Assembly: GCF_029784155.1 (NCBI RefSeq)
Contig: NC_073692.1
Span: 157,881,582 to 157,945,581 of the forward strand
Reading direction: 5' to 3'
DNA from: Uranotaenia lowii
Taxonomy: Eukaryota > Arthropoda > Insecta > Diptera > Culicidae
Length of the DNA: 64,000 nt
Under the pieces are notes generated by a model. It made no database searches and had not been told where the DNA came from. It was given only the letters and a program-made list of their open reading frames with translations. The position numbers and the translations under genes are program-made. Of the stretch, positions 1 to 11,884 are shown piece by piece (position 1 is the first letter of the stretch; every line of letters starts with the position of its first letter).

Positions 1-1429
1 CATGTCGAAAATATTTTAAATAGATAATAAAAATCTTTAAGTCACATTTTGTTAGATTTTTCAAACAAAGTGTTATTTATAACTCAAAAGATATAATTTT
101 TCAATTTTTTTGAGAAAGAAGGTTTTTTGTTTAGTTCTATTTGGCATTTTTTTTTCTAGAAAATTTGATCTATGTAAAACATTCTATTTTTGAGATATAG
201 CTGAGGAATCAAGTATCCCCACGCAGTGTTGGTCGGCTCTTCTCAAACAACAAAGAGCCGGGAGAAAACAACACTGTTTTCCGTTCGGCTTCCAAGTGTA
301 ATCCTCTTCCGCTGATCGTGCTCCGCTCGTTACCCGAGTATACACGAGCTGTAAGTGACTCGGACGGCAAGTGTGAGAGCGTTCGCATCTGAATGGGAGA
401 AAGAGAATTCTTAACAAAGAGCGCCGTAGTGTTTCAGTCATACACCTCAGAGTAAATTAAGAAAAAAATTATATGGACTCCCACCACTTCTTCTTCTTCT
501 TCTATTCGTGGTTTCTCTGAAACCACTTTTGGATCGGCGGCTATGGCCATATATCCAGTGGTATTCGTAGGACTCTCACCACATAACGTAGAAAAAATAA
601 CAACAATTTCTGCCCACTGCTGTCATCTGTTTTGGATTCTTTTTACTTGCAAAAGGTAGCGTTCGAAGAAGAGGTGCCAGGTGGTTTAGTCAAAAAATCA
701 GGACACCGCGAAGAACAAAAACAGGATTTTTCAGGACATCAGTAGATTGGTGAAAATACAATGCAGCTCTTCTTAGATTGCATAAATTAAGGCGAAATAG
801 CGGTGCAGTATACGCCTCAATTTATGCAACAGAAGAGATGAGAAGTTAGGTGGTTTGTAGTTTATACCGAAAACACCGTTAAAAATATCATCTGAACCGA
901 AGATTACCATTGGTTTAAGAGGTTAAACTGTTTTTATTATAAAATCAATTGGAATCTGGGACCTTTGATTCGGAGAGCAGCATCTTTTCTCGTGAACGTA
1001 TCAAGAATAAACTTAGTTAGCTCTGAGTTTCTCCTCAACACAATGCGCTACAGATTTTTCCGGAGAAGGGAATTCTCCTCATTAGCGGATGTGAATGCTC
1101 TCGATCTGAGAAGTTTTGCCACCTATGTTCCCAAGGATTGAGTATCCGCACTTTCCCCTATACATTTTCAAGAAAAAAAATGAAAGAGTCATCATCTCTC
1201 AAAATGTTTGAAAGAGTGTAATTTTAGCTGCGAGAAAAAGAAATTAAACAAATGACCTTGGATTTTTTACAACCATTTTTGTAGAGCAAACAAAAATTAA
1301 TTGTATGTTGTAAATGTACGATTGAAAAAAGCCTGATTCTTCCATGGCTGTCACTAAGCCGTTAACAAATATCTTGCAAAATAAATAGTTCAAGTGTAAT
1401 GTTAAAAAAAATATTGAAAAACTTCGTGT
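1..1429. other. Gene-free stretch with a GC-richer patch
   Basis: AT-rich DNA with no convincing coding region. From about 184 to 450 the composition is more balanced and looks single-copy, with a short CTT run near 487-505. The open frames here are short, start at non-ATG codons or have no recognisable motif. The patch could be regulatory or an untranslated exon, but nothing visible decides this. Confidence 0.4.
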
Positions 1430-2005
1430 TGGTTCAAAACTCATCCAAGATTTTTTTGCAGATTTTTTAAGTAACGTTTAACTTTTATGTTTGTATGGGA
1501 AAATTTGTTGTTTCTTCTGTGGACCGGAGCCTGCTTATGGTTTTTGTGCCAATTCATAGATTCTCCAAAGGAAATTTTCCGCTAAACAACTTTCTCCTCT
1601 ACCGTAACTTCGTATCTTATAAGATTTATTAGCAATTTAATAGGGGTATGTCTTTTGGCATTGAAAATAAATAAATTCAGTTGACATCACTGCTGGTGTC
1701 TCACTAAGTATCGCATGAAAAGTAGTCCTTAAAAAAAGACCTATTAAATTTTTTGTCTAGTTAAATTCAAAGTTACGGTCTTCGACAAAGCTTTTCAGCG
1801 GAAAATTTCCATCAGAGAATTTTTAAATTGGTACAAAACCGTTAGCAGGCTAGGTTCCACAGAAGAAACAACAATGATGATGATTTTTCAGTACAAAATA
1901 TTCAATTTTCCCATACGAACATAGAAGTTCAAATTTAGTCATGTAAACGTTACTTATAAATTCTACAAAAAATCATGGATGAGTTTTGAGCCAAAATGAA
2001 GCTTT
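1430..2005. repeat. Foldback repeat (about 190/240-bp arms)
   Basis: The segment 1430-1622 reads as the reverse complement of about 1765-2003. Shared landmarks are AACTCATCCA near the outer ends, CCCATAC, TTTCTTCTGTGGA and GGAAATTTTCCGCT near the inner ends. The left arm lacks about 35 bp that is present in the right arm (the part around TTGTACTGAAAAATCAT). Single-arm relatives lie near 14830-15130 and 57240-57620, so this is a dispersed family that here sits as a head-to-head pair. No coding capacity. The superfamily is unknown because I do not see a clear target duplication. Confidence 0.75.
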
Positions 2006-3646
2006 CCAGACCCTTGGGTTTGAGAATTTCAAAAAAGACACCAATTCGACTCAGTCTAATGTATTAATCGTTTTGAATTAATAAATATCATGAAACAACA
2101 ACAGATATTCCCCAGAATTCCATATCTCGTGTATTTCACATTTTAAATATATCCAATCAAATTCAAAACGTCGATAGAAAAAAATAAAATGAAAAACTAC
2201 CAACAGTTTCAAACCAACTCTCGATGCACACATTGCTTACTCAGCCATTACTGACCTTTTCCTGCAAGAGTTCAGCAGCAGGAAAACGACACAACAACAC
2301 AAACCTACGTCTGACGATTGTTTTGTCGGGCGGCCCGCGATATGCAAACGCATCGGAAATGTTGATGCGATGCGGAAAAAATCGGTGGGAACCTTCTCTT
2401 TCATGAACTGTGTATGTTGTTTCCAATTCGAACTCGGTCGCACATTTTCATGATATCCGATACGATTGCGAGTTCCGTTATTTTAGCTCAAAAGGATATC
2501 GTTTTCCTCCCCTCGAGTGGGTGCTTGCAAATAATTGATGCACTTTTGGGTTTGTTACCTGGCGTGGATAAAAGGCATTGATATTTTCGTATCGTTTCGG
2601 TTTTATGTTTGAAAAATACTCGAAATGGAGAACGTTGAACCCAATGAATATTTGATCAACAGGTTTCATAACGGTACATTTTTTTTGATGATTTTTAATA
2701 TTTTACTTCAAATTTATACAAGTGAAATACTTCCATTTGTGATTCAAAATATGTTTGTTATTCAAATATTTATGACGATTTTACTAGCTTTTTCTTTTTT
2801 CCTTCTTTTTTCAGGTGAGACCTCCTACCGGCTACCAATCGAGGCCCCAAAATGTAAAATAAGCTTTTGGTATAGCACCTTCCAATACATGCGTCACAGC
2901 TCATCCCGATTCAAATGCATGTTATTTTCTAGGATATGTACAGAGATGTTGTCTATCGTTCTGCCATCTGGTGGCATTCCTTCTAAAAATATTTACTGTA
3001 CAGTTAAAACACACAAAAAAAATTTCCGTTGTTCACCTCCACTGCACAAGGCAGCACCCATTATTCATGAATGACCTGCACCTGAGCTGCTGTTTTTCTG
3101 CAGCAGCCCTCCATAACGCATATGTAAATTTCGATTTTCAATTGCACGTGTATCAATTATGTTGGGGGTATTCAATTAAAATCGAATCGTATCTAACTAC
3201 AAGGTACGTAGGAGAGTATTTATTGTGGCAGGGAACTCCATAGGTAGAGATATTTTCCACAGAACTCATTAGGAACAGGAATATTGAATTTAATTAGAGC
3301 ATCCCTAGAAGCTGTTGGATCAGAAAGCTGTTCAAATGATGCAGAATTGCTTGTTCGTTTCAATTGTTGTAATCTAATAACCGTTTTCCGAGCTCAATCC
3401 GTTTAATATTCCAGTGACACACAGTTTAACAAGAGAACTATTACAAAATTTAAGCCAGGCTGAGTGGAAATTTTATATGTATTGTAACGATCAAAGAGTT
3501 ATTCTTTTAAATGTTATAGGTGAACTCAACTGAACAGGTTGAAAAATCCGCGGAGCAGCTAAGGAGGAGAGTGTAGAGAGCTTGAAATAAAAAGAAAACT
3601 GCAATATTTAGCAAGTCTTAAGAACAGATTGCTCGTGGTATTCAGA
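2006..3646. other. Non-repetitive islands before the satellite
   Basis: No gene is supported. About 2220-2480 and 2820-3240 are less AT-rich and look single-copy. The second part holds several bHLH-type E-boxes: CACCTG near 3077, CAGCTC near 2896 and CACGTG near 3145. This mix is compatible with a regulatory element, but E-boxes are short and occur by chance. A 149-codon open frame at 2625-3074 begins with ATG but has no recognisable domain and runs through A/T-rich DNA; I treat it as chance. Confidence 0.35.
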
Positions 3647-6445
3647 TTTTCAAGCGAGTTGAGAGGACAGCTTGAAAATCCAAAGGCGAACTGAGAGGAC
3701 AGCCTAAGCGTATTGAAGAGAATATCAAGCGAGTTGAGAGGACCGCTTGGATTTCAAAGGTGAGTTGAGAGGACAGCCTAAACGCAATGAAAAGGTCTTC
3801 AAGCGAGTTGAGAGGACAGCTTGTACATCCAAAGGCGAGTAGAGAGGACAGCCTGAGCGTTTTGACATGAATATCAAGCAAGTTGAAAGACAGCTTGAAT
3901 ATTCAAAAGCGAGTTGAGAGGACAGCCTGAGAGTATTGAAGAGAATATCAAGCGAGTTGAGAAGACAGCTTGGATTTCAAAGGCGAGTTGAGAGGACAGC
4001 CTGAGCGTATTAACATGAATATCAAGCGAGTTGAGAAGACAGCTTGAATATTCAAAGGCGAGTTGAGAGGACAGCCTCAGAGTATTGATATGAATATCAA
4101 GCGAGTTGAGAGAACAGCTTGGATTTCAAAAGCGAGTTGAGAGGACAGCCTGAGCGTTTTGACATGAATATCAAGCAAATTGGAGAAGACAGCTTGAAGA
4201 TTCAAAGGCAAGTTAAGAGGGCAGCCTGAGATTATTGAAGAAAATATCAAGTGAGCGGAGAGGACAGCTTGGATTGCAAAGGCGAGTTGAGAGGACAGCC
4301 TGGACGTATTGACAATGATTTCAAGAGAGTAGAGAAGACAGCTTGAAAATCCAAAGGCGAGTTGAAGGGACAGTCTGAGCGAATTGACATGAATATCAAT
4401 CGAGTTGAGATGGCAGCTTGAAGATTCAAAGGCGAGTTGAGAGGACAGTCTGAACGCATTGACAAGGATTTCAAAAGAGTAGAGAGGACAGCTTGAAAAT
4501 CCAAAGGCGAGTTGAAAATACAGTCTGAGCTTATTGACATGACTATCAAGCGACTTGAGATGACAGCTTGAGAAATCAAAGCGAGTTGAGAGGACAGCCT
4601 GTGAGTATTGAAGAGAATATCAGACGACTGGAGAGGACAGCTTGAAGATTCAAAAGCGAGTTGAGGGGACAGCCTGAGAGTATTGAAGAGAATATCAAGC
4701 GAGTTAAGAGGACAGCTTGGATTACAAAGACGAGTTGAGAGGTCAGCTTGGATTTCAAAGGCAAATTTAGAGGACAGCCTTAACGCATTGACAAGGATTT
4801 CAAGCGAGTTGAGAGAACAGCTTGTACATCCAAAGGCGAGTTGAGAGGGTAGCCTGAGCGTTCTGACATGAATATAAAGCGAATTGAGATGACAGCTTGA
4901 AGATTCGAAGGCGAGTTGAGAGGACAGCCTTAGAGTATTGAAGAGAATATCAAGCGAGTTGAGAAGACAGCTTGGATTTCAAAAGCGAGTTGAGAGGACA
5001 GCCTGAGCGTTTTGACATGAATATCAAGCAAATTGGAGAAGACAGCTTGAAGATTCAAAGGCAAGTTAAGAGGGCAGCCTGAGATTATTGAAGAAAATAT
5101 CAAGTGAGCGGAGAGGACAGCTTGGATTGCAAAGGCGAGTTGAGAGGACAGCCTGGACGTATTGACAATGATTTCAAGAGAGTAGAGAAGACAGCTTGAA
5201 AATCCAAAGGCGAGTTGAAGGGACAGTCTGAGCGAATTGACATGAATATCAATCGAGTTGAGATGACAGCTTGAAGATTCAAAGGCGAGTTGAGAGGACA
5301 GTCTGAACGCATTGACAAGGATTTCAAAAGAGTAGAGAGGACAGCTTGAAAATCCAAAGGCGAGTTGAAGGGACAGCCTGAGCTTTTTGACATGAATATC
5401 AAGCGAGTTGAGAGGACAGCTTCAAAATTCAAAAGTGAGTTGAGAGGACAACCTGAGAATATTAAAGAGAATATCAAGCGAGCGGAGAGGACAGTTGGAT
5501 TCAAAGGCGAGTTGAGAGGACAGCCTGAATGCATTAAAAAAGGATTTCAAGCGAGTTGAGAGAACAGCTTGTACATCCAAAGGCAATTTGAGAGGACATC
5601 CTGGGCATATTGACATGAATACCAAGCGAGTTGAGAAGACAGCTCGGATTTCAAAGGCGAGTTGAAAGGACAGCCTGAACAAGGATTTCAAGCGAGCTAA
5701 AAGGACAGCTTGAAAATCCATAGGCGAGTTGAAGGGACAGCCTGAGCTTATTGGCATGAATATCAAGCGAGTTGAGAGGATAGCTTGAAAATTCAAGGCG
5801 AGTTGAGAGGACAGCCTGAGAATATTGAAGAGAATATCAAGCGAGTTGAGAAGACAGGCTGAGTGTATTGATGAGAACATCATGCGAGTTGAAAGGACAG
5901 CCTTAACGCATTGACATGAATATCAAGCGACTCGAGAGAATAGCTTGGATTTCAAAGGCGAGTTGGGAAGACAGCCCAAGCGTATTGACATGAATATCAA
6001 GCGAGTCTGAATAAAACTTGAAGATTCAAAGGCAACTTGAGAGGACAGCCTGGGAATATTAAAGAGAATATCAAGCGACTTGAGAGGACAGCTTGGATTT
6101 CAAAGATGAGTTGAGAGGACAGCCTAAGCGTATTGACATAAATATCAAGCGAGTTGAGAATAAACTTAAAACTTGAAGATTCAAAGGCGAGTATAGAGGA
6201 CAGTCTGAGAATATAAAAGAGAATATCAAGCGAGTTGAGAGGACAGCTTGGATTTCAAAGGCGAGTTGAGAGGACAGCCTGAGCGCATTGACAAGGATTT
6301 CAAGCGAGCTAAAAGGACAGCTTGAAAATCCAAACGCGTGTTGAAGGGACAGCCTGAGCTTATTGGCATGAATATCAAGCGAGTTGAAAGGACAGCTTGA
6401 AAATTCAAGGCGAGTTGAGAGGACAGCCTGAGAATATTGAAGATA
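3647..6445. repeat. 74-bp dimeric satellite array
   Basis: About 2.8 kb of tandem repeats. The unit is two related half-units that share a 20-bp core, GCGAGTTGAGAGGACAGCYT. The core is followed alternately by a 23-bp spacer (GAGCGTATTGACATGAATATCAA type or its GAAGAG variant) and an 11-bp spacer (GGATTTCAAAG type), giving 43 + 31 = 74 bp. Copies differ by substitutions, small indels and spacer swaps. A block of about 395 bp at 4118-4512 recurs almost unchanged at 4971-5365, an offset of 853 bp, which shows a recent multi-unit duplication. 74 is not a multiple of three, so the open frames across the array are patchwork and not a protein family. Confidence 0.93.
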
Positions 6446-8045
6446 AGACAAAAGAAGAAATTGATATTTGTTCCAGCCTTATTCCTTCATGTTTAAACAG
6501 CATTTTTGAGCTACGTTAGTATCCATCGTTGGCTCTAAAAACGCAAAATAATTACAATATACACACATCACAAATAATCCTCTCATAATTTATTATTGTT
6601 GGAACCTTTAGTTAATCAACTCTCTAAATCCAAATAATAATTTTTGTATTTGAACCCTTACTCCGTAAAATCTTATATTTGATCTATATTTTACAGTACC
6701 TGTTTTTGACGGTAAAAGATCATTCAAGTTTTTTTTTCAATATGTCCTTTCAGAATATTTCACCCAAACCGCATTTGAATGTTTTCGCATCTCCTCGTAA
6801 GCCAAATGTGGGTCTTCGGAGGAATAAGTGTTGGCAAATGCACTTTGCTAATCCCTACTGACTCGGTTCCACCACAAAATCCTGCAACTTCTACCATCAG
6901 ATTGGTATAGAGCTTGTCAATTTTTAGGAATTCTCAAACCGAAAATTTCCATTCAGTTTGGGAACATGCGATGAAACTATGTTCTGAAAGAATTCATATT
7001 ATTTTGGGGAAATCATTTCAAAGTCGAAATAATTTTCAGTAGCATATCCATTGTTCTTGAGAATAACAAATATATACGAGACGGACAAATTTCTTCCACC
7101 ATTTTGAGACATCTTCTTCTAAAAAAAATTCATTCAAACACGAGCCAGGTTTTTTTCGAACATGATTGAAAAACGTAATCTGCAAGAATCACATCAAAAT
7201 TTTGGCACCGATCTTCTTTTACGATTTCGCACGTGTCGGCTAGGCGTTACAAATGGAAAACTTCCTTCCGGGCGTAGAAGTTTAGGAAAACGGGAACAGA
7301 AATGTGAAAAACGAAGGTTGAAAAAAGTCCTGACTCAAAACCGGGCACGTTCCATTCCCTTCCTTCTTGCTGTTGTAGGTAGTGCTTTTTTGTCCAACCA
7401 AAGGATATCTACTCTCGAAACAAATAATGGCTTTGATGGAACTTGATTCCGGACAGCTTTGTTTCGGAAAATACACATTAAGTTTGGATTAGGAAATCAA
7501 CTAGTTTTTTTTTCTCTTGTTTTGTTGCTGCCCGGAGCGACTGGATGTGCATACCGGATTAGACCCATTTTCATGGGGATTGAAGATTTGTTATGCCATG
7601 TTCTTCTCGATTATGAATGCAGTCGTAAACATTGAATTACCTTTCAAAAACGTGAAAATTTATACTCTTTAGATTAATTCATAAATGTGTGCTTTTTCCA
7701 CAGTTCTCAAGGTTGTTGAATTACTATACAAACTGTTAATGTTATTTATTTGATAGAATATTGAGTTAAATAGAGTTTCCCATATTTTTAAAATATAACT
7801 AGATACATGTGTGCAGTTTTTCTAGTTTTTACCCCAGTCAATTCCCGTTTATCTTTCATTTTTATATTATCATAATGTAAAAAACATCTGCTTTGTCTAG
7901 GTCCATATTACTATAACTAGTTATATACTCGTGTTAATTGAAATTTAGGAGAATTATGGACATAACGAGCACTCGAGGTGGAAAGGATATTCCTCATTTC
8001 AACAAAAGTGCGTATCGGAATAAAATCTTATACAGCTGCGCATCC
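6446..8045. other. Gene-free stretch
   Basis: AT-rich sequence with no recognised gene or repeat. The section 7160-7480 is somewhat GC-richer with open frames on both strands, but no domain, splice-site pair or repeat relationship is visible. Confidence 0.35.
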
Positions 8046-8560
8046 CCTTCCAACTTTGACAAGCTGCCATTCTTCACTCGGTTGATATTTTTTCATGTTG
8101 ATTTCGTTGATTTCACATTGATTACGATGTTTTCCATACAAACACCCGTCCAAAAAAGAATGAAATCGTCTGTTGGGCGATAATGAACCTTATTTTATAC
8201 CCCGCACCATTTTTGATCGCGTTCATCGATTTTGACAAATCTAGGCCAGGTACTAGATCAAACATTTTAACATCTTTTAACCAAATTTTAAGATTTTTCA
8301 ATGAAAATTGTCAAAGATACAGTAAATTTAGTTAAGCAATTCCAAATTTTTTTTTTACCGGAATAGCTGTATCTTTGTTTCCAGTCATTGTAAAGACTTC
8401 AAATTTTGTAGATGGTTAGTTAAAAAGTTGAACTAGATTGTGTGAAAACTTAATGGAAATATATTAACCGAAAAAGAAATGGCAGCTTCTCAAAGTTGGA
8501 AGTAGAATGAAATCGTGCGCAGCTTCACACGATTTCATTCTTTTTTTAACGCAACTGTAT
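8046..8560. repeat. Degenerate foldback repeat
   Basis: The sequence around CCAACTTTGACAAGCTGCC (8049-8095) is matched in reverse complement by 8455-8508. Inside it, AAGAATGAAATCGT near 8156 pairs with ACGATTTCATTCTT near 8531. The nested inverted matches suggest a decayed MITE-like element about 0.5 kb long. No target duplication could be assigned. Confidence 0.55.
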
Positions 8561-8574
8561 ATAAAACTAAGGCT

Positions 8575-9330
8575 ATTTTTTCGAGGAACCATAACTTCGT
8601 GACGGGTGACCATAATGACTTGAAATGTAATAGGTACACGAGCGTTTTGTGGGTCAAGGATGGTTTTTGTAATTGTTTCAAGACCCTCTAGCTGTTTTGA
8701 AGGCGGGCTCCCATATAAAATCAACATAAAATATGACACATTTTGAACGGTATTCAGATAATGTTCTTGAAAATTGGTTAAAAAGCAATTTAAACAAAAG
8801 AAGTTGATTTATTTTTCAAAATTACCCGTATCGCTTTTGAAACGGGAGACTTCCATTTAAAATTAATAAAAAAAAACCCTCAAAACTCATAGAATTTTCA
8901 TGAGGTCATCATGGAATTTTGTGCATGTTTGACACGGTGAATTATTTATTTTTACTCTAATCAAGTCACTTTTAAAACCAAGGGCTCTCGTACAAAATAC
9001 TCGTGTAAAACAAAATTATTCGAACAATTGTTGATCGATTTTAATTCAATTTGGTATTTGTCTATTATTTGTTGCTAACAGGAGATTAGTTATAACAAAT
9101 GACCTTTTTGACTTTGGTATTGTAGAGGGGTCCCATACATTTTTTATATACATTGAAATGGAAACGATTTTAGTGACATCACCTCGTAAAATGGGAGGTA
9201 AATATAACGTGAAATTAGGTAGGTACCCTAGAGTTTTTTTTGGCCCAAGATGGTTTGTATGATAGTTTGAAGACCTTCCGACTTTTGGAGCGGGGGCTCC
9301 CGTACAAAATCTACATACAACTATTGCACT
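8575..9330. repeat. Two direct copies of a dispersed repeat
   Basis: 8595-8760 and about 9160-9330 share the order: a gap, then (GT)CAAGGATGGTTTTTGT or CAAGATGGTTTGTATGAT, then TTTCAAGACCCT, then GGCGGGCTCCCATA or GGGGGCTCCCGTA, then AAAATC and a CATA segment. Related sequence flanks the 2-kb element at 11.9-13.9 kb (11740-11884 and 13882 onward). The copy at 8696-8760 is useful because it appears to preserve that element's uninterrupted insertion site. No coding content. Confidence 0.6.
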
Positions 9331-9399
9331 TTTCAAAGGGGGGGCCCATATTAACCTCATAAAAAAAACAACATAATCCATGCAATAAATAATCAATAA

Positions 9400-10284
9400 A
9401 CATCACAACAAAACTTAAACAATTAATTATCAATTTGAAGCATTGAGAATTTCTACATAACGCGATTACATTAGAATAACCACCAAACTTCGAAATGAAT
9501 GTTCCCATTCAAAATCAATGCTTAATTAGACACGATTCAAGCAATGTTCAAAACACTTTTATCAAGTTGGAACAGAAACGGCTAAATAAGTTCTATATCA
9601 TCAAACAATCAATGCATTCAACGACCTCCTGCATTGGTCAATCCATACATCTTCTATGTAAATAACAACACAGAAATGGACATTTTTTGGCAATTTTATA
9701 ATCAAATTCATTATTTAATCCTCGCGTAACATTTCATTCAGGTGAAACTAGCAGTATTCTCGAAACGAGAAAAACGTCATTTAAATTTTGCAGCATCTAA
9801 TTAAATCGTATTAAATTTAAAAATAAACACTTTTTGTTCAAGAAAATCAAGAAATGTACGTTAGAGCTGAATAAAACATCTCCACTGCTGGCAATCCGGA
9901 GCCAGGGTCTTTTCATGCTTTACGAAAATGTAACAACTGGTGATTTTGCCCAAAAGACACAACTGAAACTGTTTAAACTGGTTTTTCAAGAAATAAGACG
10001 GGAATATTGCATTGAAACTCAATATGAAATACGACTTAAATTGAACAAATTTCGACTGATATTCATCATATTTCAAACAGAAGCAAGTTTATCATTACCA
10101 GCTGGTTAATTTAACTGATTTTTTTCCCTGTATAAAAACAGTGAATTTCTGCTCACATTCAATGCGAATAAAACAAAGCTGGAGCAATCAATAAGTAATT
10201 TTTTATCAAAATTGGAACACAAGAAAGTTATGATAGTGGATGAAATTTTCATTGAAAGGCTTCTTATTTTTTGAAAAATAGGGG
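9400..10284. other. Gene-free stretch
   Basis: AT-rich DNA. An open frame of 91 codons at 9834-10109 begins at a non-ATG codon and has no recognisable domain. Nothing else is supported. Confidence 0.35.
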
Positions 10285-11690
10285 ATAGTGGGTACTAACC
10301 CGCTGCAGGCTTTGTATGGAAATTTCAAGTTCTTTAATTTTTACATTTCCCGTAACTTTTTTTAGTTATTTTTGCTGCCAGAAACAGCAATAAAATTTTT
10401 GAAAGCAATCCATCCAGTCCTGAAATAGCGCGACGAGTTTTAATTTTGTATGGGAATTTGTATGGTTGTTTGGAAAAACAAAACTTGTCATTCAAAAATT
10501 GCCAGAGATGTACCGAAATTGCCGAAAACCATAACTTTGGTTGAAAAATATTCCTTGATTCTTGCAGTACAATTTATGTGATCGAAGCATCAACCTGAGG
10601 TGTACCTTAGAAAAGATATTTGATGTTATTCAATTCTTCTCCATAATTATTATATTTACATACTATTAGCGCTTTTGACTGCTTCTTTGAAAGCAGTGTA
10701 ACCGTAGGATATGAAAAAAAAAAACTACTTTGCATAGCCTGGGAATTTATTGATATATACAGTGAGCGAAATAAGAATAGCACCACTATGTGTTTTGCTT
10801 GTTAAAATATGAATGATTGAAAATTACGAAAATTTTCTTCCACAGTTTGTTCTGAATTACTTAATGGATAAATTAAGCATAAGTTTACTTTTTTTTGACG
10901 TAGCAATTGTTGTTGAAGACCAAAAATGTGAAAAAAAAAGGTGCGAAATAAAAATAGAACCACTTGAGTTTTTCAACAAAAACATGATAATTTTTAAAAA
11001 TTTACTGTGTAAAAGTGAAAAATATGCTTCTACGAATTATTTGAATAGATAACTGCATTTTCCAGAATTCCAAAGGTTTTCAAAGGTTTTAAAAGAGGGT
11101 TTTAAAAGATGCTCCTCCAGCGTTAAGGAATTTGATATTTAAGCTGTAATTCTTTACCAAACTACACGGTTTTGGTCCTCAACGCCAATTGCTACGTCCA
11201 AAAAAAGTAAACTTATGCTTGATTTATCCGTTAAGCAATTCAGAACAAACTGTGGAAGAAAATTTTCGTAAATTTCAATCATTTATATTTGAACAAGCAA
11301 AACATATAGTGGTGCTATTCTTATTTCGCTTACTGTATTACCTTCGCCAAAACATTTTATGGAATCATTGAAAGCTCTGGCAAGCAAAGTCTGCCATTTT
11401 TTAAATATTTTTCAATGGATTCAGATTTTTATTTTGAAATGGTTATAACTTTTTTCATGAAATACTTAGCTGCTTGTCGAGTTAGCAGAAAATGAAGCTT
11501 AAGAATAGTCAACACCAAAAATTGAAGACCAACTTAATTTCAAGCTTATTTGATGAGCAAAAATTTCTTCTGCCGTACAAATTTCCATACAAAATTGAAA
11601 CGCGTTGCGTTAACTCAGGAATCAACCAAATCCTCTAAAATTTTACACTGAAGCTTGGTGACTCAAAGGCATCGATAAAACATATGGGAT
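10285..11690 (+). repeat. Dispersed repeat A, copy 1 (interrupted)
   Basis: This block matches the reverse complement of 22235-24690. Shared landmarks in order are CCGCTGCAGGCTTTGTATGG, CCAGAAACAGCAATA, GCAATCCATCCAGTCCTG, AAAAATATTCCTTGATTCTTG, GTGTAACCGTAGG, GGCAAGCAAAGTCTGCCATT and AAGCTTAAGAATAGTCA. A Tc1-like MITE sits inside it at 10760-11335. At about 10404 this copy is uninterrupted where the other copy carries the ORF1 element, so it gives a natural empty site. There is no coding frame; the family is unnamed here. Confidence 0.85.
10760..11335. mobile_element. Tc1/mariner-like MITE, TA duplication
   Basis: A 576-bp element with long terminal inverted repeats of about 160-180 bp. The left end begins CAGTGAGCGAAATAAGAATA; the right end in reverse complement begins CAGTAAGCGAAATAAGAATA, and the match continues through AGCACCACTAT and TTTTGCTTGTT. 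Both ends are flanked by TA (10758-10759 and 11336-11337), the duplication expected of Tc1/mariner elements. A second copy of the GCGAAATAAAAATAGAACC motif lies inside at about 10941, about 180 bp from the outer one, resembling the IR/DR transposase-site arrangement. There is no transposase frame, so it is non-autonomous. It inserted into dispersed repeat A. Confidence 0.9.
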
Positions 11691-11884
11691 CAAAAGGTCA
11701 TGTTTGCAGCAGTCTAGTGAGTTTTTTTCTTACATGAGCCATATAGAAAATGACACAGTTTGATCAATTTTTAGTGATATCCGTTAAAATGTGTATAACC
11801 AGAAGATTTATTAGGTGTATTGAATTTTTTTTGCTGTTTTCAAACGGCAGAGTTCCTGATAAAATCAATATTGAACATGACACA

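Noticed and set aside
3642..6451. Overlapping 60-150 codon frames and a CRISPR-like look of the 74-bp array
   Set aside because: The unit is not a multiple of three, so frames are patchwork. Spacers are not unique and the host is eukaryotic, so it is a satellite and not a CRISPR array.
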